Assembly (NCBI GenBank): GCA_965263325.1
Contig: CBDHGY010000002.1
Coordinates: 558,001 to 622,000, forward strand
Direction: 5' to 3'
DNA: 64,000 bases
From: CBDHGY01 sp965263325
GTDB taxonomy: Bacteria; Pseudomonadota; Alphaproteobacteria; Caulobacterales; Hyphomonadaceae
Shown piece by piece: positions 1-9,420 of this stretch. The notes beneath the pieces are model-generated. The model made no database searches. It worked only from the letters and a program-made list of their open reading frames with translations, and was not told the origin of the DNA. A program made the translations under genes and the position numbers. Within the stretch, counting starts at the first letter, position 1; every line of letters begins with the position of its first letter.

Positions 1-1
1 A

Positions 2-685
2 AAGCCGTCCTCACACCCCGGCGCGTCAAATGAAGATGGCCTGACTTTCCTTACAATGGCTGATGGATTTTCATCTTTCCATCGTAAGAATCTGCAAGGC
101 GCTGTTCGTGCTTACACGGAGGCTTTCACGGCGGATGATGACCATCGTCTGATCGTAAAGTGCCGCAACTTACACAGGTATTCAGACGTCTGTGACGGTA
201 TAAATGAGACGATTGCCGGCCGGCCAGACGTTGAACTGGTAACGCATACGCTTCACGAAGACGATATGTGGAACCTGATGCAGAAATCAGATGTCGTGCT
301 CTCGTTGCACCGCGCAGAGGGATTTGGCCTACATTTGGCTGAAGCCATGGCTCTCGGAAAAGTGGCGGTGGGCACGAATTGGTCTGGCAATCTGAGCTTT
401 ATGACAGCTGAGAACTCTGTTCTGGTTCCGAGTGAATTGGTGGATTTGGACGATCCGACTGGCATCTATGGGGGATTTGAGGGCTCAAAGTGGGCGCAGC
501 CTTCAATACACGAAGCGAGCTCCAAGCTTCGCGAACTTGCTGAAGATAAAGAATTGCGGCAAACTTTGGGCGATCAGGCTAGACGTGACATCAAGGAACG
601 TTTGTCGCCGTCAATATATCTGAAGGCGCTCTGGGAAAGCGCCGATGATTCTCAAAACGGCTCTTATCCTGCGTTTGCGGAGTAA
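2..685 (+). CDS. GT4-family glycosyltransferase, 5' end missing
   Basis: The reading frame is open from base 2, so this is the C-terminal part of a gene that starts before the window. The visible 227 residues are a GT-B fold donor-sugar-binding half. An SLHRAEGFGLHLAEAMA stretch carries the GT4 acidic E..E signature, followed by GKVAVGTNWSGN. The last third of the 850-residue protein at 11140-13692 has the same layout (HRSEGFGLNLLEFMAMG, then TNYGGN), so the intact protein may be a similar large enzyme. Family membership is clear. The sugar donor and acceptor cannot be read from the sequence. Confidence 0.85.
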   Translation, partial: KPSSHPGASNEDGLTFLTMADGFSSFHRKNLQGAVRAYTEAFTADDDHRLIVKCRNLHRYSDVCDGINETIAGRPDVELVTHTLHEDDMWNLMQKSDVVLSLHRAEGFGLHLAEAMALGKVAVGTNWSGNLSFMTAENSVLVPSELVDLDDPTGIYGGFEGSKWAQPSIHEASSKLRELAEDKELRQTLGDQARRDIKERLSPSIYLKALWESADDSQNGSYPAFAE

Positions 686-784
686 ACTCGGTATATTTCA
701 CGTAACATTTTTGTGAATATCACCCCTCCGAGAAAAAATTTATCAAATAGTTAGGCTGGCATTCACATTATATCTGGCATGATG

Positions 785-808
785 GGATGAGCTTTGATTA
801 ATTCATCC
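785..808. promoter_or_regulatory. Inverted repeat upstream of first protease
   Basis: GGATGA and TCATCC form a perfect 6-bp inverted repeat with a 12-base spacer, ending 26 bases before the protease start codon. It lies in the 149-base gap holding the promoter of the metalloprotease gene. It could be an operator or a leader hairpin. Only the symmetry is seen; a short repeat like this can occur by chance. Confidence 0.25.
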
Positions 809-834
809 TATCACCAAAAATTCGAGGGGAAGTT

Positions 835-3800
835 ATGATTCACTTGGAGCAACAGGTAGTCGACGACTTTCAACTTGTTTCAGGCCTTCCAGTTGATCCG
901 ATTGAGGGTCACATCGCTCATGTGTGCAGCTGCCAGTCTTGCGCCGAAGGACAATCAGAGGAAGCTTTCGCGTTTGATATGAATTTCGATGCGGGAGCAT
1001 CACAAGCATTCTATCAGAACCAAAGCGACAAACCTTCATTTACTTGGGATCAGGCTGCTGAACAAATCAGCCGTTGGAATGCCAAATGGGATGACGAAGA
1101 CGCCGAAGGCGGCGTCGCAGGAAATGCACTCGGCACACCTGGTACGGTGACATTTGGTTTCTCGGCTACTCCCTCAGATTCCACCGCGCGGGCCATGAAT
1201 GCAGCCGAAATCGCGCGAACACTCGAAGCTATCAACGAATTTGAAGAAGTAACCAATCTTTCCTTTATCAGGGTGCAGGACGAAGGCAGTGATTACATTG
1301 CTGACAATGCATCTGCGGAGATGGACTTCCAGGCTGAAGACGGAACCAATGGCGGTTATGCTACGCCTTTCTGGCAAGATGGTACGCTTCAATCATCAAC
1401 GGTCCACATTGGTGTTTCAGGCCACGCAGATTATGGGTCGTGGTCTTATAAAACAACAATCCACGAGATTGGTCATGCAGTAGGCTTGCCTCATCCTGGC
1501 GACTATAATGGCGCGGGCGCCGGTGGTTACGCAGACGAGGCCGAATATGCTCAAGACACGTATATGTATACGGTTATGTCCTATTTCTCCCACGCGTTCA
1601 CGGGTGGAGATACGTTTGAAACAGTAACCGGCCCCGATGGCCAAACCGCGAGCATTGGTGGGTACGCAACTGGCCTGCTTTTGCACGATATCGCCGCGCT
1701 ACAACGTTTGTACGGCGTCAACATGGAAACGCGCAGCGGCGACACTGTTTACGGATTTAACTCAACAGAAGACGCCACCAGCCACTGGCACTTGTCAGAT
1801 TGGCAGGATTTCTTCGTAGCGGCCATTTGGGATGGCGGCGGCAACGATACGATCGACGCATCGGGCTATTACGAGGACGGTGTTATATCGCTCCTTGAGG
1901 AGAGCTTTTCTTCGCTGGGTGGTCTCACATATAATTTGTCTATTGCACGAGGCGTTACAATTGAAAACGCGATTGGCGGTTTTGGTAATGATCGTCTTGT
2001 TGGGAACTCCGCTGATAACATTTTAAACGGCGGAGATGGCCTGGATACCGTAGATTTTTCAGCCGCAACCGCGGGCATCAATCTCAATCTTTCATCAGGT
2101 AGTTTTTCTGCGGCAGGTCTCGGAACAGATACACTTATTTCGATTGAGGGCGTCGTCGGAACAAATTTTGACGATGTCCTTACAGGTACCGATGATGATA
2201 ATTTCTTTGCATTTCTTGGTGGAAATGACACGGTATCGGGCGGCGGCGGGACAGACTGGATTAGTCTGGAAGGCGCGACCGAAGGCATTACGATTGACGC
2301 GAACACGCTTGCAGCTGGGACATTAACAGCAGCTGGCCTTGGAACGAATACGTTCTCAAGCATTGAAGGTATAGAAGGTACACAATTTTCGGACACATTT
2401 TCCGGAGACGACGGACTTCAGCTTTATCGCGGTGGTTCAGGCGACGACACATTTATCGCCTCAGCTGGAGGGGACAGCTATGACGGCGGTGATGGGATGG
2501 ATACGATTGACTTTCGCGCATCCACAAGCGGTGTTGAAGTCCATCTCGGTACTGGAACTGTTTATGTTTCAGGTAGTTTTGGCTCGTTTTCCCAAATCAA
2601 CTTTGAACACGCGCGAATGACTGAATTTGATGATTGGATTAACGCAACCGGCGATGACAACATCATTTACACTTATGGCGGTGATGATGAAATTTATGCA
2701 CAGCAAGGTGATGACTATGTAGATGCTGGAGCCGGCAACGATTTGATCCGTGGTTGGTATGGCGACGACACGCTTCTCGGCGGAGATGGCGATGATGATA
2801 TCGAAGGAGCCTTTGGCGCAGATATTCTAAACGGCGGCGCTGGGATAGATGCCCTTAAAGGCGGCGACGGCAATGACACGCTTGACGGCGGCACAGGCGA
2901 CGACACACTCGATGGCGGTGCTGGAAACGACATGCTTGTGGGCGGCCTGGGCGCTGACACTCTTATTGGCGGAGAAGGGTTCGACACAGCTGATTATCGA
3001 GCATCAACTGAAGGCGTAACTGTGAACCTGCTGACAGGCGACGCCGATGGTGGTGCGTCGGGCGACACCTACTCGAGCATTGAGGATGTGTTTGGCAGCA
3101 ATTTCGATGACATTCTGACAGCCGGATCGTCCGGCGGAATCTTATCAGGAAATGGTGGCAGCGACCGCTTGACCGGCGGCGATGGAAATGACGCGCTGTA
3201 CGGTGACGCGGGAAATGACTTCCTGTTTAGTTCAGCAGGCGCAGATTATTACGACGGCGGAGACGGTTATGATATATTGAGTTATGCCGCATCCAGCGCA
3301 GGCATCATTCTTGACGTCTCAAGCACGGGAACCGGCGGCGACGCGTTAAACGACCTTGTCTATAATGTCGAAGAAATCGTCGGAACAAATTTTGATGACA
3401 CCATTGCTGGCGGCAGCTCAAATGAGCTCATTCAGGGCGGGTCCGGCGCTGACCAGCTCTTCGGTGGCGGCGGCGATGACACCCTAACAGGTGGTCGTCA
3501 GAATGACACAATTTTTGGCGGCCTCGGAAATGATGTGATCCTGGGTGAGTTAGGCGCTGACATCCTTTATGGCGGTGAAGGTAACGATCTCGTGCTGGGC
3601 GGAAACCGCGACGACCAGCTTTTCGGTGAGGCAGGAAATGACAAGCTGTTCGCAGGGAATGGTTTTGATTTCGTAGAAGGTGGTATCGGCGAAGATATCA
3701 TCCGCGGCGGTGATCAGGACGATATGCTATATGGCGGCGAAAGCAATGATGTGGTCTTCGGCGGAACCGGCCGTGACGCTTTATACGGCGATGCGGGAGA

Positions 3801-4122
3801 TGACTACCTGATCGGTCGCGGTGGTTTTGATGTTCTCGTGGGCGGGGCCGGGAATGATCTACTGAACGGCGGGTTCAACTCGGATACATTCATATTCGAA
3901 GACAATTTCGGAAACGACATAATTGAAGATTTTGCTTCGACAATAGACGCAGAGCGCATAGATCTGAGCGCTGTAACAGAATTCACCGATTTTACAGACC
4001 TAATGGATAATCATGTTTCGCAAGTTGGAGCTGACGTTCTGATTGATGATGGGGCTGGCAATACGATCACATTGCTCGGTGTGTCCGTTTTAGACCTGGA
4101 TGCAGTGGACTTCGTTTTCTAA
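835..4122 (+). CDS. Serralysin-like RTX zinc metalloprotease (paralogue A)
   Basis: Predicted secreted M10-type zinc endopeptidase of 1095 residues. The zinc site HEIGHAVGLPH spans residues 210-220, with the Met-turn VMSY at about 247-250. From about residue 380 to 1020 there are many GGxGxDxLx calcium-binding nonapeptides, interrupted by longer segments. The last ~75 residues end in a hydrophobic acidic tail (DAVDFVF) typical of uncleaved type I secretion signals. There is no Sec signal peptide, as expected for T1SS cargo. An unusual Cys cluster, C31-x-C33-xx-C36, lies before the catalytic domain; classical serralysins are cysteine-poor. The ATG follows a GAGGGG ribosome site. A paralogue follows 112 bases downstream. 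No T1SS transporter genes are in the window. Confidence 0.9.
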   Translation: MIHLEQQVVDDFQLVSGLPVDPIEGHIAHVCSCQSCAEGQSEEAFAFDMNFDAGASQAFYQNQSDKPSFTWDQAAEQISRWNAKWDDEDAEGGVAGNALGTPGTVTFGFSATPSDSTARAMNAAEIARTLEAINEFEEVTNLSFIRVQDEGSDYIADNASAEMDFQAEDGTNGGYATPFWQDGTLQSSTVHIGVSGHADYGSWSYKTTIHEIGHAVGLPHPGDYNGAGAGGYADEAEYAQDTYMYTVMSYFSHAFTGGDTFETVTGPDGQTASIGGYATGLLLHDIAALQRLYGVNMETRSGDTVYGFNSTEDATSHWHLSDWQDFFVAAIWDGGGNDTIDASGYYEDGVISLLEESFSSLGGLTYNLSIARGVTIENAIGGFGNDRLVGNSADNILNGGDGLDTVDFSAATAGINLNLSSGSFSAAGLGTDTLISIEGVVGTNFDDVLTGTDDDNFFAFLGGNDTVSGGGGTDWISLEGATEGITIDANTLAAGTLTAAGLGTNTFSSIEGIEGTQFSDTFSGDDGLQLYRGGSGDDTFIASAGGDSYDGGDGMDTIDFRASTSGVEVHLGTGTVYVSGSFGSFSQINFEHARMTEFDDWINATGDDNIIYTYGGDDEIYAQQGDDYVDAGAGNDLIRGWYGDDTLLGGDGDDDIEGAFGADILNGGAGIDALKGGDGNDTLDGGTGDDTLDGGAGNDMLVGGLGADTLIGGEGFDTADYRASTEGVTVNLLTGDADGGASGDTYSSIEDVFGSNFDDILTAGSSGGILSGNGGSDRLTGGDGNDALYGDAGNDFLFSSAGADYYDGGDGYDILSYAASSAGIILDVSSTGTGGDALNDLVYNVEEIVGTNFDDTIAGGSSNELIQGGSGADQLFGGGGDDTLTGGRQNDTIFGGLGNDVILGELGADILYGGEGNDLVLGGNRDDQLFGEAGNDKLFAGNGFDFVEGGIGEDIIRGGDQDDMLYGGESNDVVFGGTGRDALYGDAGDDYLIGRGGFDVLVGGAGNDLLNGGFNSDTFIFEDNFGNDIIEDFASTIDAERIDLSAVTEFTDFTDLMDNHVSQVGADVLIDDGAGNTITLLGVSVLDLDAVDFVF

Positions 4123-4234
4123 GACCGTGATGCGTTAACGCCGCGTCACGTGATAGGTGAAAATTTGACTTTTTATTGCTGGCGACTGCTGGCACATTAC
4201 AGCGATAAATTCTTGAAAAATCGAGGGCGATTTA

Positions 4235-7200
4235 ATGCAACTGTTTTCTCTGCGCGATTTGGGGCAGCCAAGTGATTTCGTCCTTGAGCGGCCATTGATT
4301 GAGATCGATCTAGAGTTGCAGAGTTTGGGCGCGCTCGATATTATAAGTTTCAGTAGTATCGATAGCTTCTCACAATTACAGGCTGCGTCCAGTGTGGTTG
4401 ATAAGCATTCAGATGTATGCTGCTGCGTCGGATGCGGGAATACATTCGACCCGCTAACAGATGCCATTTTTATTGATCCCTCGGAAATCCAGAGCAATAT
4501 TCCAGCCGACATAACAACCACCGCCGTTCTGCAGGTGGGTGTTCCACTCGCTGAAATCATCGATACAGCTGGAGATCGCGACTGGTTTTCCGTCACGCTT
4601 GAGGCTGGGCAAACTTACACGATTAGTGTCATTGGCCAGCTTCAAGGGGTGACACCGCCAGTAACCAACACGTTCGTCGCCTTATACGATGAAAACGGGT
4701 CGCTTATCAGTTCAGATGACAGCGCCGGATTTCACGAAAGTCTATTCGATTACGACGACGGTCTACTTACGTTTACAGCTGGAACAACAGGCACCTATTT
4801 TGTTGAGGCTGATGCGATTGGCGTTGGGACGGGGTCCTATATTGTCTCTGTTGAAACCCGCGCTGATGATGCAGTCCTGAACGGGCCAGCATCTCAAACA
4901 GTTCACGAAATTGGTAGCCAGACGACAGGGTCGATTGACTACAACGCCGATCAGGACTGGTACGCCGTCGATCTCGTTGCTGGAGAAACATACGAATTTA
5001 TCCTGGACATTGAAGGCGTTCAAAACACGCTTCCAGATGCGTTCCTATCCTTTCATGATGCGAACGGTTTACAACTGGCCTTCGATGATGATGGCGGCGC
5101 CGGACTAGGTTCCAGAATTGTTTTCACCGCTGAGACGTCAGGTACATATTTCGTATCGGCTCAAGGCTTTACGGGCAACTCTAGCCCCTCCACGGGAAAT
5201 TATACATTGCGTTCTGGTTTCGCCGAACCTTTGACGCCTCTGGATGCGATTGACTGGGGGACCTCGCTTTCCCTTTCTGGCAACACCGTTACGGTTTATT
5301 TTGCGAATGCAGGAGAGACATTTGGCGGTGAGACATCCGTTGGATGGCTGGATTATGAACGTGATGCGGCAATGGCTGCACTGAACGATATCAGCAATTA
5401 TCTTGATCTCAATTTTGTGATTACCAACAACTCTGCGAACGCAGACTTCCAGCTTGTGACGATAGCAGATGGTGACTTTCTTGGCAGCTTTGGGCCTCCG
5501 GGAACCGTCGGCGCCGGGGTAGGGACCTTTGTCAGAAGCGGAACAGGCTGGTCGGAAGCTGGATTGCAAAAAGGCGGTTTCGGTTACGTGACACTTATCC
5601 ATGAATTTGGCCATGGACTAGGGCTGGCTCACCCGCATGATGCCGGCGGCGAGTCTGTAATATTGTCAGGCGTCTCAAGCTCATCAGACCGCGGTATCTT
5701 TGACCTCAATCAGGGGGTCTTCACAACGATGTCTTATGTTGATGGGTGGGCCGCATCGCCTTATGGCACCTCGACAAATTCAGCTCATGGATGGCAAGGC
5801 ACCCTCATGGCGCTTGATCTCGCCGTTTTGCAAGCGAAGTATGGCGCGGTCGAACGCAATACTGGCGACACCGTTTACACATTGCCCGACTCCAATACCA
5901 GCGGATCATATTGGGAAGCAATTTGGGACACAGGCGGCACCGATACGCTTCAATACAATGGTACACTTGATGCTGTTTTGGATCTTCGCGAGGCGACGTT
6001 GCAAACCGAAGAGGGCGGCGGCGGATTTTTATCATATGCGTTTGGGATCTTCGGCGGGTTTACGATCGCTGCAGGTGCGGTGATTGAAAATGCGCTCGGA
6101 AGCTCGGGTAACGACACGTTGATTGGGAATGCAGGCGACAATCTACTCGAGGGTCTCGGCGGCGCAGACGCCTATGATGGCGGAGATGGGTTTGATACAG
6201 TTTCGTATCTTGCATCGGCAACCCTTATTGAACTCAATCTTGAAACCGGTGCTGGCACCGGTGACGCCGCGGGAGATACGTTCGCTAATATCGAGTCAAT
6301 CCTTGGATCTAATTTTGATGACATTATCACTGGTGACGCCGGCGATAATTCGATTAGCGGTGGTGGCGGCGCAGATACGCTGAATGGCGGTGCAGGTAAT
6401 GATACTCTGGTTGGCGGCGCGCAGAATGATATTATCAATGGCGGAGACGGCGATGATCTGATCCTCGGCGAACTCGGTGTCGATATTCTGAATGGCGGCG
6501 CCGGAAACGATAAGGTTCTCGGCGGGAACCGTGACGACCAGTTATACGGCGGGGATGGGGACGACAAGTTGTTTGCCGGTAACGGATTTGACTATGTCGA
6601 GGGCGGTGACGGGCAAGAGATTATCCGCGGCGGCGATCAAGATGATCTACTTTTTGGCGGAAACGATGATGATACAATGTTTGGTGGTACGGGTCGCGAC
6701 ACCATTCATGGTGAAGAAGGCAATGACCTGATTTTTGCAAGGGGCGGCTTTGACATCGTCTTTGGCGGAAACGGCGATGATGTGATTGATGGAGGACTGC
6801 AGGCGGATACGATAGATGGCGGCGCCGGAGCAGACACAATCATCGGTGGCAGCGGACTGGACACCGTATCCTTCCAAACAGCATCTTCCGGTGTGGCGCT
6901 TTCGCTATTGACGGGTGGCACACTCGGCGACGCGGCTGGTGATACTTACTCGGGTATCGAAAACGTAACGGGGTCAAATTTCAATGACACCATAAGTGCC
7001 ACTGATGAGACAAACACAATTCGCGCTGGTGATGGCGATGATGTTGTTAATGCACTCGGCGGCAATGATTCTCTGTTTGGTGAAAACGGAAACGATACAT
7101 TGAATGGCGGCCTAGGGAACGACAATCTGTTCGGGGACGTTGGCAATGATACCTTGAACGGTGATGACGGAAACGACCTAGTAGATGGTGGCGACGGCAT

Positions 7201-7645
7201 TGATACGCTGAATGGCGGAGCTGGCCTCGACACAATCAATGGCGGAGATGGAAACGACATCCTGAATGGCGGCGCGGATGGAGATCTACTCACAGGCGGT
7301 GACGGAGCCGATATTCTCACTGGCGGTAGCGGCGTCGATGCATTTGTTTTCAATGTTGGCGAAAGCCGCGTGGGCTCCTCTGATACAATTACGGATCTGG
7401 AGGCGGGCGAATTAATTGTAATAAATACACATATATTTATTGGTACCGGCGCATTCACAGGAATTGGTAACTTGGAAGCTCGTTACACATCAGGTGCCAC
7501 CACGCTCATCGAAATTGATCGAGACGGTGACGGCCTTGCCGATGAGGCAATTTCCATTGCGGGTGATTTTTCATTTACGAGTGATGGCGAACAGTTGACG
7601 GCGGCCTTAAACATTCCGCCCTTCGACGATGGATTGGCCGTCTAA
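4235..7645 (+). CDS. RTX zinc metalloprotease with two PPC domains (paralogue B)
   Basis: Predicted T1SS-secreted metalloprotease of 1136 residues. Order: an N-terminal segment with CCC-VG-C (C62, C64 and C67 give the same CxCxxC spacing as paralogue A); two pre-peptidase C-terminal (PPC) beta-sandwich domains at about 95-210 and 225-330, each with a D(R/Q)DW(F/Y) motif; a catalytic domain with HEFGHGLGLAH at 456-466 and Met-turn TMSY near 499; then RTX nonapeptides from about 625 to 1040. Part of the RTX array (GGNRDDQL to FGGTGRD) is nearly the same as in paralogue A. Ribosome site GAGGG precedes the ATG. The gene converges on rmlA with a 19-base gap. Confidence 0.9.
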   Translation: MQLFSLRDLGQPSDFVLERPLIEIDLELQSLGALDIISFSSIDSFSQLQAASSVVDKHSDVCCCVGCGNTFDPLTDAIFIDPSEIQSNIPADITTTAVLQVGVPLAEIIDTAGDRDWFSVTLEAGQTYTISVIGQLQGVTPPVTNTFVALYDENGSLISSDDSAGFHESLFDYDDGLLTFTAGTTGTYFVEADAIGVGTGSYIVSVETRADDAVLNGPASQTVHEIGSQTTGSIDYNADQDWYAVDLVAGETYEFILDIEGVQNTLPDAFLSFHDANGLQLAFDDDGGAGLGSRIVFTAETSGTYFVSAQGFTGNSSPSTGNYTLRSGFAEPLTPLDAIDWGTSLSLSGNTVTVYFANAGETFGGETSVGWLDYERDAAMAALNDISNYLDLNFVITNNSANADFQLVTIADGDFLGSFGPPGTVGAGVGTFVRSGTGWSEAGLQKGGFGYVTLIHEFGHGLGLAHPHDAGGESVILSGVSSSSDRGIFDLNQGVFTTMSYVDGWAASPYGTSTNSAHGWQGTLMALDLAVLQAKYGAVERNTGDTVYTLPDSNTSGSYWEAIWDTGGTDTLQYNGTLDAVLDLREATLQTEEGGGGFLSYAFGIFGGFTIAAGAVIENALGSSGNDTLIGNAGDNLLEGLGGADAYDGGDGFDTVSYLASATLIELNLETGAGTGDAAGDTFANIESILGSNFDDIITGDAGDNSISGGGGADTLNGGAGNDTLVGGAQNDIINGGDGDDLILGELGVDILNGGAGNDKVLGGNRDDQLYGGDGDDKLFAGNGFDYVEGGDGQEIIRGGDQDDLLFGGNDDDTMFGGTGRDTIHGEEGNDLIFARGGFDIVFGGNGDDVIDGGLQADTIDGGAGADTIIGGSGLDTVSFQTASSGVALSLLTGGTLGDAAGDTYSGIENVTGSNFNDTISATDETNTIRAGDGDDVVNALGGNDSLFGENGNDTLNGGLGNDNLFGDVGNDTLNGDDGNDLVDGGDGIDTLNGGAGLDTINGGDGNDILNGGADGDLLTGGDGADILTGGSGVDAFVFNVGESRVGSSDTITDLEAGELIVINTHIFIGTGAFTGIGNLEARYTSGATTLIEIDRDGDGLADEAISIAGDFSFTSDGEQLTAALNIPPFDDGLAV

Positions 7646-7664
7646 GAGAGTGTTCTCTTTGATC

Positions 7665-8522
7665 TTAGAGTAGAGAGAGCAAATAGTCCTTGTAATCGTT
7701 CTTGTATGCGTTTGCGAGCCTCTCAAGAGCCGCATTGTCGATAAATCCCTTTCGCCATGCAACTTCCTCAAGACAGGCTATCTTAAAGTGCTGGCGCTTC
7801 TCCAGCGTTTGAACGAAGTGCGATGCTTCCAGGAGGCTGTCAAATGTGCCGGCGTCGAGCCACGCTGTTCCGCGGTCCAGCGTGGTGACCTGTAACAGGC
7901 CCTTGTTCAAGTACATCTCGTTGATGGTTGTAATTTCAAGTTCGCCGCGCCCTGATGGTTTTACCTGTTTTGCAAATTCTGTGACTTGCTCATCGTAAAA
8001 GTAAAGACCCGTTACGGCGAGATTGCTTTTTGGGTTGGCAGGCTTCTCTTCGATTGAAACAGCTTTTCCAGTGTCATCGATTTCGACGACCCCGAAGCGT
8101 TCTGGGTCCTTTACTTGATAGGCAAAGACATTCGCGCCTGATTCCAGATTCCCTGCCGTGATAAGCTTTTCGGTTAAACCGGCACCATAAAAGACGTTAT
8201 CCCCCAAAGCGAGAGCTGCAGAGCCACCATCTATAAACTCCTCACCGATCAAAAATGCTTCAGCAAGGCCGCGGGGTTCTGCTTGGGGCAGGTAATCGAA
8301 GCGCATTCCATACCGCGATCCATCACCGAGCAATCGTTCAAATAGAGGAAGAGCTTCTGGGGTTGAAATAACTAGTATCTCTCGAATACCCGCAAGCATC
8401 AACGTGCTGATTGGATAGAAGATCAACGGCTTGTCATAAATTGGCAGAAGTTGCTTAGAAACACTTAGCGTTAGCGGATACAGCCGCGTTCCGAGACCGC
8501 CGGCAAGAACTATTCCACGCAT
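7665..8522 (-). CDS. rfbA: Glucose-1-phosphate thymidylyltransferase RmlA
   Basis: First enzyme of dTDP-L-rhamnose synthesis: dTTP + glucose-1-phosphate to dTDP-glucose + PPi, cytoplasmic. The N-terminal nucleotide-binding motif GGLGTRLYPLT is near residue 8. The short-form RmlA length (285 residues) and internal blocks such as ALGDNVFYG and RGTAWLDAGT fit. The ATG at 8522 is preferred over the TTG one codon upstream because family members begin with M(R/K)GI. It is the last gene of the minus-strand run rmlC-rmlB-rmlD-rmlA, 13 bases after rmlD. Confidence 0.95.
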   Translation of the reverse strand: MRGIVLAGGLGTRLYPLTLSVSKQLLPIYDKPLIFYPISTLMLAGIREILVISTPEALPLFERLLGDGSRYGMRFDYLPQAEPRGLAEAFLIGEEFIDGGSAALALGDNVFYGAGLTEKLITAGNLESGANVFAYQVKDPERFGVVEIDDTGKAVSIEEKPANPKSNLAVTGLYFYDEQVTEFAKQVKPSGRGELEITTINEMYLNKGLLQVTTLDRGTAWLDAGTFDSLLEASHFVQTLEKRQHFKIACLEEVAWRKGFIDNAALERLANAYKNDYKDYLLSLL

Positions 8523-8535
8523 CAATTTGAACCTG

Positions 8536-9417
8536 TTAATCTATCAGTCGCTTTACGCACGCTTTGACGCTCTGACGCCAGTTTGGCAAGCGAATGTTGA
8601 AGGTTTGTTGCAGTTTATTGGCATCTAAGCGAGAGTTGGCGGGGCGCGTAACTGGTGTTGGATACTCCGCAGATGTGATCCGTCTTACAGACGCTGAGGG
8701 GCCACCGAGTTCAGAACTTGCCATAAATACTTCTTCTGCCACGTCTGCCCAAGACCCGCTGTCTGGACTGGTGAGATTGTAGATACCCCAGGGCGTGTCA
8801 CGACCTTCACGGCTTTCGACAGCGTCTGCGAGTTTAAGAAGTGCCTCCGCAATATCGAGTGCGTAAGTTGGACATCCAATCTGATCAGCCACAACCGATA
8901 CTTCGTCTCGACCTTCAGCCAGTCTGAGCATAGTTTTTACGAAGTTCTTGCCGAATGGGCTGTATACCCAAGCTGTGCGGAGGATCAAATACTGATTACT
9001 CGCAGAGTTGACACCTGTTTCGCCCGCAAGCTTCGATTTTCCGTAGATCCCGAGCGGATTAACAATAACCTCTTCTTCGTAAGGACGGTTTAAAGTCCCG
9101 TCGAATACATAGTCTGTTGAGAGATGGAAAATTGGAATACTGGCGCGCTCTGCTGCCTCTGCGAGATACGTTGCGCCATCGGCATTGGCAGCCATGGCAG
9201 CGTCTTCATCTGTCTCTGCAGCATCAACACCTGTGTATGCCGCCGCATTGATAACCAGATCGAAGCCACTATCGCCAATAGCCCGAGCAACGGAATCTTC
9301 GTTTGTGATGTCGAGATCAGGACGTCCCAAACAGACAATTTCATGTTGAGAAGACGCGCCACATTCACTTAGTGAGCGTGCGACTTGTCCGCTCGCTCCT
9401 GCAACAAAGATTTTCAT
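8536..9417 (-). CDS. rfbD: dTDP-4-dehydrorhamnose reductase RmlD
   Basis: Last step of dTDP-L-rhamnose synthesis: NAD(P)H-dependent reduction of dTDP-4-keto-L-rhamnose. A 293-residue extended SDR: Rossmann motif GASGQVA at residues 7-13, INAAAYT in the nucleotide-binding region, and a catalytic YGKSK tetrad element. It is separated from rmlB by only 3 bases, so the two are almost certainly co-transcribed and translationally coupled. The C-terminal half is somewhat divergent, but the family call is clear. Confidence 0.94.
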   Translation of the reverse strand: MKIFVAGASGQVARSLSECGASSQHEIVCLGRPDLDITNEDSVARAIGDSGFDLVINAAAYTGVDAAETDEDAAMAANADGATYLAEAAERASIPIFHLSTDYVFDGTLNRPYEEEVIVNPLGIYGKSKLAGETGVNSASNQYLILRTAWVYSPFGKNFVKTMLRLAEGRDEVSVVADQIGCPTYALDIAEALLKLADAVESREGRDTPWGIYNLTSPDSGSWADVAEEVFMASSELGGPSASVRRITSAEYPTPVTRPANSRLDANKLQQTFNIRLPNWRQSVKACVKRLID

Positions 9418-9420
9418 AGT

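Noticed and set aside
1869..2396. Long minus-strand open frame opposite the first RTX protease (similar frames at 2715-2987, 6172-6567 and 6946-7458)
   Set aside because: Pro/Ser-rich frames opposite Gly/Asp-rich RTX repeats are a composition artefact; they have no recognisable domains.
4123..4160. Terminator after the first protease gene
   Set aside because: The bases around CGTGATGCG and CGTCACG can pair only with internal mismatches and there is no T-run, so it is not called.
5138..5614. Minus-strand 158-codon frame opposite the second protease
   Set aside because: It lies entirely opposite the conserved catalytic region of a well-supported gene and its translation shows no domain pattern.
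2000..7350. Short regularly spaced DNA repeats that could suggest a CRISPR array
   Set aside because: The periodicity is 27 bases and in frame, coding for RTX nonapeptides; there are no spacers of uniform unique sequence and no cas genes.
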